Part shown: positions 1-5,898 of the stretch, piece by piece
Position numbering within the stretch: the first letter of the stretch is position 1
Layout of the letters: the number at the start of each line of letters is the position of its first letter
Source: Faecalibacterium sp.
GTDB lineage: Bacteria > Bacillota > Clostridia > Oscillospirales > Ruminococcaceae
Assembly: GCA_017483235.1 (NCBI GenBank)
Contig: JAFULE010000036.1
Span: 1-7,182, forward strand
Length of the DNA: 7,182 bases
Direction: 5' to 3'
Position numbers and translations under genes: made by a program
The notes under the pieces: generated by a model
Seen by the model: the letters and a program-made list of their open reading frames with translations, nothing else
What the model was told of the DNA's origin: nothing
The model's database searches: none

Positions 1-605
1 GTGATGGCAGCACCGTTTTCAACGCGAGACTGGGCCGAGGCGTTTACACGTACCGTAACCGATACAACGCCGCTGTGGCCGGCTTCGACACCGGTAATCG
101 TCCAGCTGACCGTTTTGCCATCGCTGCTGGGGGCGCCTTCATTGGTGGCGCTTACAAAGTCCGTGCCGGTGGGCAGGGTGTCCACAACGGTAACGTCTGC
201 TGCCTGATCGGTATTGTTGTTATAGATGATATTGTAGGTGATGGTATCGCCCACCTTCAGGCCTTCGCCGGCCGCTGCGGTGGTGCCGGCTACGGTTTTG
301 CCATAGGGCGGGTTGACGACTGTATTGGTGGTGTAAGTATTGCCGCCCAAAGTAGCGGAGGCTGTGTTGGAGATGGGATCGAAGGTGGCCGACTGCAGAG
401 CTGCCTCGGTGACCTTCACCTTAAAGGAAACGGTCAGCTTGCCTCCGGTTTCCACTCGATCGGTCCAGGTCAGCTGGCGTCCATCGGGCTGCACACTGGG
501 GTTGGCACTGACAAACTCAGTACCGACGGGGATCGTGTCGGTGATGGTGATATCGGCTGCCGCACCGGTGATATTGGGCACCTCGATGGTGTATTCCAGC
601 ACCTG
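1..605 (-). repeat. Two tandem DUF11-like repeats encoded in the surface protein (second copy cut by window edge)
   Basis: These are protein-level repeats with a period of exactly 119 codons (357 bp). Copy 1 begins near residue 995 (QVLEYTIEV) and copy 2 near residue 1114 (DTITYNIIY). The clearest shared block is DTIPVGTEFVSA in copy 1 (DTIPVGTEFV at 510-539) and DTLPTGTDFVSA in copy 2 (DTLPTGTDFV at 153-182). Each is followed about 14-18 residues later by a tryptophan (LTWTD and VSWTI) and then a Val/Thr-rich strand. This fits the DUF11/isopeptide-type Ig-like stalk modules common in Gram-positive surface proteins. Stalk function is inferred. More copies may follow to the left of the window. 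Confidence 0.8.
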
Positions 606-3587
606 ACAAACCATAACAGCCTTGCCGTTGGCATCCGTGAGGGTGGGGATAGGTGCTGCCGCTTGTTCATTCTCATAACTGGCCACCGATTTGGTGGGGC
701 TGGCCGATTTATAGATCAGGCGGCCGTTGTTGCCCAGCCAGATGGTGTAGTGGGGGTCGGTGTGGCCGTAGGTACGATCGTGGAAGGTAACACGTCCGGC
801 CGTCTGGGTTCTGTTCTCGCTTTTTCCGATATCCTCATCCAGACTGGTGATGGCCGCTTCCGAATAGGTACCAGCCTTAATGTACCACTGGTTGTTTGCA
901 TCCTGTGCCGCAAACTCGGTGTAGTCTGCCGGCATTACAATTGCAATCGAGCCGTTCTGCGGGGTAGCGGTTACACCCTCTTCGCTGCTGGCCGCAGTGC
1001 TTGTCCAGGTGTAGTAGTCATGCTCATAATAATAGGTTTCGCCGGCCGTCAGCGAGGTAGCCGGACGCGTGCAGGCCGCATCGGTGTAAAGCGGGGTATC
1101 TTTCGTGTAAGCGTAGTACTCGTTTTCTGCGCTGGCGTAGAAGTCGGCACTGGTCATTGCCTTGTGCTCTTCCTGTGCAGCATTGCGGTCCCACTCGTTG
1201 GTGTAGAAATAATAAGTGCCGGATTCGCTGCCGGGGTTGGCGGCCAGATACTCGGCGCTGACCTTTTCGGTCATGTTGGCCGGGTTGATATCCGAGCGCA
1301 GGCCCACCTCATATACAACACGGGAAGGAACCAGTGCATTGTAGTATGCTTTGGGAGTCGAAGCCACATCATCGATCAGCACACTCTGCACACTGAGCAG
1401 GCTGGCCGGGGCCGAGATGGTCACGGTCTGCTGATAGGGGGCGGTCAGGCTGCGGGCCACGCGCACCACAAAGTAGAGCATCTCGCGGGGGGTGTCGTTC
1501 TGGCCGCCGGCAGTGCCGCGGAAGAAGTAGCTGCGCACCACATGGGTGGCATTGGCGGGAATTGCAGCCGCGCCCTCGGTGCTGGTGAGGTACTCGACCG
1601 AATCGTCATAGGCAGGGGCAATGTAGTACAGGCCCGAGTCAAATTCCACAATGGGGGTGGAAGTGTTGTCGGTCGCTTCGGACACAGCAGCCACCATGGT
1701 CTTGGGATATTCGGCACCATACCAGACAAGGCTGTTGTCCCAATCGGCACCGCCATCGGTATAATACAGCTGCTTCGGGCTTGCCTGTGCGCTTTGCAGC
1801 AAGGCCAACGCAGCATTGTGGGCTGCCGTATCGGCATCGGCATTATCCGATCCAATATTATGAGTGGCCAGAATACGGGCTTTCAGCACCTCGAAGAACG
1901 CTGCGTCGAACGCAGTGTCCGCATTGTTGGTACCGTACCGGCTGGCCAAATCGGCAAAGCTCTTACCCTGATACAGGAAGCCTTCGCCCAGAACACCCTT
2001 GATGTCCTTTACTTCCATGTATTCGCCGATGGGGTCAGTAAAAGTAACATAGCCGGAGAAATCTTCGCCCCAAGCGGTAGAAATGTAGGTGGGGCTGGCC
2101 AGTGCCTTCAGCTGAATCTCGATGATCAGATCACGGAAGGCATTGTTGATCTCGGTAGTGCTGGAAGCAGACCAGTAAGCATCGTTGTACTTCAGACCGG
2201 TAACAGTGTTTTCGATGTTGTCGGTTCTGGACTGCCAATTGTTCCAGCGGTTGCCTTCTTGATTATAGTTGTAGAAGTTGTAATACTCCTGACCGCTGGA
2301 GCCCTGATAGTAAGTGTTGCCGCCATCATTGACCAGAATGCTGAAGTTACCGTCGGACTGAGTGCCCTCGCTGATATAAGAGCTCATATAGCTGCGGAAA
2401 CTGGCTGCAGTGGTATTGGTAGCAGAATCCAGATTGTTCAGCGGGTCCAGAGTGACCTGCGCTGCAAGCTTGCTGGCACGGTCGGCATCACTGTCGTTGT
2501 TATTGACGGTCAGGCCCACACCGATGGTATAGATATTGGCCGACTGGGCGGCGTTGGCACCATAATATTTCTGGGTGATCTGGTTCTTGTAATAAGAAGC
2601 ACTCAGCGCGGCCAGGAAGCCGACACCCGGATCACTGATATTGCCGTCACCCATGATGTACGAGTAATTGGCAGTGTTGTTTGCAACACAGTAGGGATTC
2701 CACCAAGTGGCATCGGTGTACGCATAGGTGGGGGCGCCGTCCGACAGAATGACCAGGAACGGCATACGGTTGACAGTAGTATCCAGCGTGCCGTCGTTGT
2801 TGGTATCCACCGTAACGGTAGTGTCCACACTGTCGGCGGTAAGCAGTTTAGCGCCGGCGATAATACCTGCCTGAATGTTGGTACCGCCATCGTGGATATT
2901 ACGGCCGCTGGTATTTACGGTGCCGTTGGCATTGCGGCCGCGCAGGTTGCCGTTGCTTACAGTAAGATGGCTGGTTGCCGCGCTGTCATCGTAATGACCC
3001 AGAGGCGACAACACCGAGGCATGGTTAGAGAAACCAACCACTGCGATCCGGTTGTTTTCATTGAGCGAAAGAAGGGTGCTGATGGCGCTGTTGGCCGCCG
3101 CCATAACGTCATCGGCACGATCTCTGCCATCGGAAGTTCCGGTGTTCATGCTGCCCGAGGTATCAATAACGAACACCACGTCCAGCGGGACAGGAATCTG
3201 GCTGGAAACACCGTGGCTCTGGGCAGACTGGCTGACCGTGACCAGGAAATTGCCGGCAGCAGGATTCCATGCAGCACCGGCCGCTTCAGACGAAAGATCC
3301 AGTGCGCCGTCGGTGACCGACTTGCCCACCAGCACCTTACCGCTGTTCAGGGTACTGCCGTTAACCCGATTGCCGGCGGCATCCACATGGAACACATCAT
3401 TGGGGCGGGTCAGGGTTTCAGGGTCTGCCACGGTAGCGGTTGCGCCGTAGCTCTGACCGGTGGCGTTGTCTGCAAAGGCAAACATGGAAGCGGGCACATA
3501 GCTTGCCGCCATGACCAGCGCCATGGCAAACGCTGCCGCACGCTGCCTCCAGCTGCGTGGAATTGGATTTTTGTTGGTTTGTTTCAT
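1..3587 (-). CDS. Large secreted vWA-domain surface protein with C-terminal DUF11-like repeats (3' end outside window)
   Basis: Likely cell-surface adhesin or structural protein. The frame is open from ATG at 3587-3585 to the left edge: 1195 codons, no stop, so the C-terminus is missing. Residues 1-39 form a signal peptide: basic start (MKQTNK, RSWRQR), hydrophobic core, and a probable cut after A-F-A at 39. A vWA domain follows from about 132, with a complete MIDAS: DTSGSM at 142-147, Thr236 in DGGTN, Asp283 in LSDG. An Asn/Tyr-rich stretch (about 414-456) sits in or after the vWA fold, which closes by about 490. Next come a YVTFTDPIGEYME segment (about 513-525), a Tyr-rich region (790-861), an LGNNGR motif (951-956), and two DUF11-like repeats from about 995. 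The start is fixed by AAGGTGAGG eight bases upstream. It lies downstream of a class B sortase, probably in one operon, and is probably its substrate (inference). A sorting motif would lie outside the window. Surface location is fairly secure; the ligand is unknown. Confidence 0.9.
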   Translation of the reverse strand, partial: MKQTNKNPIPRSWRQRAAAFAMALVMAASYVPASMFAFADNATGQSYGATATVADPETLTRPNDVFHVDAAGNRVNGSTLNSGKVLVGKSVTDGALDLSSEAAGAAWNPAAGNFLVTVSQSAQSHGVSSQIPVPLDVVFVIDTSGSMNTGTSDGRDRADDVMAAANSAISTLLSLNENNRIAVVGFSNHASVLSPLGHYDDSAATSHLTVSNGNLRGRNANGTVNTSGRNIHDGGTNIQAGIIAGAKLLTADSVDTTVTVDTNNDGTLDTTVNRMPFLVILSDGAPTYAYTDATWWNPYCVANNTANYSYIMGDGNISDPGVGFLAALSASYYKNQITQKYYGANAAQSANIYTIGVGLTVNNNDSDADRASKLAAQVTLDPLNNLDSATNTTAASFRSYMSSYISEGTQSDGNFSILVNDGGNTYYQGSSGQEYYNFYNYNQEGNRWNNWQSRTDNIENTVTGLKYNDAYWSASSTTEINNAFRDLIIEIQLKALASPTYISTAWGEDFSGYVTFTDPIGEYMEVKDIKGVLGEGFLYQGKSFADLASRYGTNNADTAFDAAFFEVLKARILATHNIGSDNADADTAAHNAALALLQSAQASPKQLYYTDGGADWDNSLVWYGAEYPKTMVAAVSEATDNTSTPIVEFDSGLYYIAPAYDDSVEYLTSTEGAAAIPANATHVVRSYFFRGTAGGQNDTPREMLYFVVRVARSLTAPYQQTVTISAPASLLSVQSVLIDDVASTPKAYYNALVPSRVVYEVGLRSDINPANMTEKVSAEYLAANPGSESGTYYFYTNEWDRNAAQEEHKAMTSADFYASAENEYYAYTKDTPLYTDAACTRPATSLTAGETYYYEHDYYTWTSTAASSEEGVTATPQNGSIAIVMPADYTEFAAQDANNQWYIKAGTYSEAAITSLDEDIGKSENRTQTAGRVTFHDRTYGHTDPHYTIWLGNNGRLIYKSASPTKSVASYENEQAAAPIPTLTDANGKAVMVCQVLEYTIEVPNITGAAADITITDTIPVGTEFVSANPSVQPDGRQLTWTDRVETGGKLTVSFKVKVTEAALQSATFDPISNTASATLGGNTYTTNTVVNPPYGKTVAGTTAAAGEGLKVGDTITYNIIYNNNTDQAADVTVVDTLPTGTDFVSATNEGAPSSDGKTVSWTITGVEAGHSGVVSVTVRVNASAQSRVENGAAI

Positions 3588-3595
3588 AAGGGGTA

Positions 3596-3604
3596 CCTCA
3601 CCTT
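3596..3604 (-). promoter_or_regulatory. Ribosome binding site of the vWA surface protein
   Basis: AAGGTGAGG on the minus strand lies 8 bases before ATG at 3587. This strong Shine-Dalgarno match fixes the start of the large minus-strand gene and supports the minus frame over the antisense open frame. A small hairpin (CCGCA-ATA-TGCGG on the plus strand, 3610-3622) lies just upstream and could influence access to the site; that is speculative. Confidence 0.8.
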
Positions 3605-3695
3605 TTTTACCGCAATATGCGGCCATTCAGATTGATTACCATATTGGATGCAATACATCCGTTTTTATACATTGCTGCGTTTATACCGGTGCCGA

Positions 3696-4538
3696 TTACT
3701 CGTTCAGCTTTGTCAGCCTGCCCAGAAGAACATAGCGGGCAATATCGGTTTCGTACGAACAGGTGGACAGGGTGATCAGAGAATCTTCTGCCGTAACCTG
3801 CACATCCGACCGGAATGTGGTTTGCTTATACGCCTGTTCGATCATTGTGGTGCGGCCTGTCGCATCAGCCGGAACGGCATACAGTGGGTCGTCATCCCGA
3901 ATCACCCAGCCCGCAGCCAGCTCGATTTTGTAATCCCCCTGCGGGGTGAGCAGCCACATCACCGGATGCTGATCGAAATATTCCTGTTTTTTGTAATTGT
4001 CCAGCGTACCGAACATTTTACCGGTCTTCATGTTATGGCCGTAGATCAGGGTGTTGCCGTCGGAAAAATCGGCCTGATTGCGGTAATCCATAAACAAGCT
4101 GCCGTTCTGGTTTTCGGTGCCGTCCAGCAGGCGGTACAGATAGTAGTCGTTGTCGTCCGCCTGTGCAATGGGGTAGTTGATGACCGTATCTTCGCTGTAC
4201 AGCCATGCCACTACATCGGGGTTCTGGGCCTGCAGCGCCGCAAAATCCACCTGAATGGGGGCCTGCTCTTTCGGCAGCTGCACCTGAGAAACGGCAGGCG
4301 GCGGTGTGGGCCGCTGCACCACTGTTTGCTGCACCAGATCACCGGTGTAATCGTCGCTGGCGCGGCCTGCGTTCCAGTAGGAAAACAGCTGCCATGCCGA
4401 GTAACAGAACACCGCGATGCAGGCCAGCAGGCAAGCAAGCCACAAAACCGAAGAGGTTCGTCGGCTGCGGCCGGAGGTGTGCTGCCCCGGAGGAGCGTGT
4501 TCGTTATTATATTTTCGTTTTTCCTTGTGTTGATCCAT
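3696..4538 (-). CDS. srtB: Class B sortase
   Basis: Membrane-anchored cysteine transpeptidase that cleaves a C-terminal sorting motif on secreted proteins and joins them to the cell-wall peptide. The 280-residue protein has a basic cytosolic tail (1-30), one N-terminal membrane helix (about 31-55), a Thr/Pro/Gln-rich linker (about 65-95), and the extracellular sortase fold. The catalytic set is complete: His168 in YGHNM, Cys260 in TLSTCSYE, and Arg268 in ARYVLLGRL. These motifs and the length match class B better than class A, C or D. The ATG at 4538 has AAGGAA seven bases upstream, and the stop is TAA at 3698-3696. It precedes the vWA surface protein on the same strand with a 108-bp gap, which suggests a dedicated enzyme-substrate pair. 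The gene symbol reflects class, not proven orthology, and the recognition motif cannot be read from this window. Confidence 0.93.
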   Translation of the reverse strand: MDQHKEKRKYNNEHAPPGQHTSGRSRRTSSVLWLACLLACIAVFCYSAWQLFSYWNAGRASDDYTGDLVQQTVVQRPTPPPAVSQVQLPKEQAPIQVDFAALQAQNPDVVAWLYSEDTVINYPIAQADDNDYYLYRLLDGTENQNGSLFMDYRNQADFSDGNTLIYGHNMKTGKMFGTLDNYKKQEYFDQHPVMWLLTPQGDYKIELAAGWVIRDDDPLYAVPADATGRTTMIEQAYKQTTFRSDVQVTAEDSLITLSTCSYETDIARYVLLGRLTKLNE

Positions 4539-4545
4539 CTGTTAT

Positions 4546-4551
4546 TTCCTT
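4546..4551 (-). promoter_or_regulatory. Ribosome binding site of the sortase
   Basis: AAGGAA on the minus strand lies seven bases before the ATG at 4538. It supports that start codon. Confidence 0.7.
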
Positions 4552-4605
4552 ATGCAAATCTTATAAAAGGGTACAGTATGCACTTTCCCATAATTACACA
4601 GTTAC

Positions 4606-4634
4606 ATTATGGCAAAAAAGATTGTGAAAATCAA
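4606..4634 (-). promoter_or_regulatory. Candidate sigma-A promoter for the sortase-surface protein operon
   Basis: On the minus strand, TTGATT (4634-4629, -35) and CATAAT (4611-4606, -10) are separated by exactly 17 bases. A TGC immediately before the -10 gives an extended -10 (TGn). The predicted start, near 4599, leaves a leader of about 60 bases before the ATG at 4538. The -35 matches consensus at four of six positions and the -10 at five of six. This is seen in sequence only; no transcript data were available. Confidence 0.55.
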
Positions 4635-4713
4635 TACAAATCCGCAAAAACAAGCCAATTTTCATAAAGTGATACAGTTGCTGGCACAAGTGTTGTTTTT
4701 GGTACTCAATCGC

Positions 4714-4742
4714 TTTACAAACCGGGGGAAATCTGGCATAAT
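4714..4742 (+). promoter_or_regulatory. Sigma-A promoter for the nucleoid-associated protein gene
   Basis: TTTACA (4714-4719) and CATAAT (4737-4742) have optimal 17-base spacing, and TGG directly before the -10 gives an extended -10 element. Both hexamers match consensus at five of six positions. Transcription would start near 4749, giving a leader of roughly 90 bases before the ATG at 4838. Confidence 0.7.
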
Positions 4743-4825
4743 CGTTACCGGCGCGAGCAGGCTGCGCATCTTCCTTTTCAGCCGCTGCACTGCCCAGATT
4801 TTACTGCTTGAGCACCGCGAAGCAT

Positions 4826-4829
4826 GAGG
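4826..4829 (+). promoter_or_regulatory. Ribosome binding site that decides the NA37 start
   Basis: GAGG lies eight bases before ATG at 4838. An in-frame TTG at 4808 could extend the protein by ten residues, but it has no Shine-Dalgarno site. The added residues also do not resemble the family's usual beginning, which starts at or near MEIVINQA. The ATG is therefore preferred. Confidence 0.65.
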
Positions 4830-4837
4830 TTATTTGT

Positions 4838-5821
4838 ATGGAAATTGTAATCAATCAGGCTGTTCTGCACCTGCTGGACACCACCATGGACACTCCCACC
4901 CTTTCGGGCGCCGGCATGGAGCTGACCGCCGAAAAAACAGCCTATCTGCAGGCACACATCGAGAAATTATTTGCCAGCGATGACCTGCGCAGCTGCCATT
5001 TTCTGCCGGAATCCGCTTTCGAAAGTGAACTGCAGCACAACGGCGATTTCATTGATTTTTCCTGCCGGGTTGCCGGGGTGATGTTTGATTATATGCACGC
5101 CCACCCCACCATTCCCTGTGGCGATCTGGTGGTTGTGGACCTGAGTGTGCACGGGGTGCCCTGGCTGGCGCTGCTGAAACTGAACTACAAAAACGGCTAC
5201 ATCCACTATACCGAACAGAATGGCAGCCTGCAGACCAACTCGATCATTCAGCAGCGCATCTGCCTGCCCACCCAGAGCGGCAAGGTGGACGAGGGTGCAT
5301 TGATTGACCTGTCCAACGGCGCAATTCGATTGCTGGAAAAGAAATACGACATCGACGGCAAAAAGGACTATTACCTCTCCCCTGTTGTACTGCAGTGCAG
5401 TCAGGCTGTGCCGGACAAAAAGAAGCTGGCGGTGATCCAGCAGGCTGCCACCCAGGCGGTGCAGGAAGCCTACGACGAGCAGGAACACGTAGAAGCGCAG
5501 GTTGCCATGCTGATCCGCAATCAGGCAGTGGACAACCGCATCAGCGTGGAGGCGGTACGCCAGCAGATCCAGGAGGAATACCCACTGGCCGCCGTACCTT
5601 TTGATGATTACATTGAAAAGGCTTCGGACACGGTGGCCGCAGCCGAAACGGTAACCGTTACCCCCGCCAAGATCCGCCGCATGGAAAGCCGCAGCATCAA
5701 AAGCCAGAACGGCATTGAGGTAAAAATTCCCACCGAGCTGCTTTCTTCCATCGAGGACGTGGAGTTCATCCGCGACCCGGACGGCAGCGTGTCGCTGCTG
5801 ATCAAAAACGTGGTCTTGTAA
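4838..5821 (+). CDS. 37-kDa nucleoid-associated protein, NA37/NdpA (YejK) family
   Basis: The family (Pfam NA37) comprises cytoplasmic proteins that associate with the nucleoid; E. coli YejK is the best-known member, and its molecular role is poorly defined. This protein is 327 residues, close to the usual length of about 335. Visible family traits are the N-terminal MEIVINQAVLHLLD strand, the central GDLVVVDLSVHG...ALLKLNY...YIHY block (about 95-124) with its Lys-Leu-Asn core, and a Gln/Glu/Ala-rich helical section (about 195-270). The acidic-basic C-terminal hairpin is NGIEVKIPTELL...DPDGSVSLLIKN (about 291-324). There is no signal peptide or membrane segment. It has its own promoter and is divergent from the sortase operon and convergent with guaB, so it appears monocistronic. 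No functional link to its neighbours is evident. Family assignment is from recognised motifs, without an alignment. Confidence 0.82.
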   Translation: MEIVINQAVLHLLDTTMDTPTLSGAGMELTAEKTAYLQAHIEKLFASDDLRSCHFLPESAFESELQHNGDFIDFSCRVAGVMFDYMHAHPTIPCGDLVVVDLSVHGVPWLALLKLNYKNGYIHYTEQNGSLQTNSIIQQRICLPTQSGKVDEGALIDLSNGAIRLLEKKYDIDGKKDYYLSPVVLQCSQAVPDKKKLAVIQQAATQAVQEAYDEQEHVEAQVAMLIRNQAVDNRISVEAVRQQIQEEYPLAAVPFDDYIEKASDTVAAAETVTVTPAKIRRMESRSIKSQNGIEVKIPTELLSSIEDVEFIRDPDGSVSLLIKNVVL

Positions 5822-5843
5822 AAAACATACGATGCAGCAACAA

Positions 5844-5883
5844 AAACAACCATGACAAGCATTTTTGCTTGCCATGGTTGTTT
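5844..5883. terminator. Bidirectional intrinsic terminator between the NA37 gene and guaB
   Basis: An 11-bp stem (5844-5854 with 5873-5883) is followed by one A/C mismatch, a further 6-bp stem (CAAGCA with TGCTTG) and a TTTT loop. The stem flank reads T-rich in both directions. On the minus strand the descending arm ends in TTGTTTTTGTTG, suited to ending guaB, which stops at 5899. On the plus strand it runs into TTGTTTGTTACTTGTT, suited to ending the gene that stops at 5821. It sits in the 77-bp gap between the two convergent genes. Confidence 0.85.
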
Positions 5884-5898
5884 GTTACTTGTTCAGAT

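Noticed and set aside
75..3635. Plus-strand open frame of 1186 codons
   Set aside because: It is the codon-aligned mirror of the real minus-strand surface protein. The minus frame has a signal peptide, a MIDAS motif, DUF11-like repeats and a strong ribosome site, while the plus translation is low-complexity Gly/Val/Ile-rich with no recognisable domain. It stays open because the real gene avoids the codons (TTA, CTA, TCA) that would read as stops on the other strand.
3646..3666. Hairpin plus T-run resembling a plus-strand terminator
   Set aside because: The stem is only 5 bp and there is no credible plus-strand gene upstream for it to terminate.
3648..4667. Plus-strand open frame of 339 codons opposite the sortase
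   Set aside because: It is antisense to the sortase, which has all its catalytic residues. The plus product has no recognisable motif and ends inside the divergent promoter region.
4609..4827. 72-codon plus-strand frame starting MAKKIVKINTN in the divergent region
   Set aside because: It has no Shine-Dalgarno site, its start overlaps the sortase promoter -10, and the ndpA-type promoter lies inside it. It is most likely non-coding.
4808..4837. TTG start giving a ten-residue N-terminal extension of the NA37 protein
   Set aside because: It has no ribosome site and a rare start codon, and the following ATG at 4838 has GAGG at good spacing and matches the family's usual N-terminus.
4967..5875. 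Minus-strand open frame of 302 codons opposite the nucleoid-associated protein gene
   Set aside because: It is a shadow of the plus-strand NA37 gene. It would start inside the terminator hairpin, and its His/Val/Phe-rich translation resembles no family I know.
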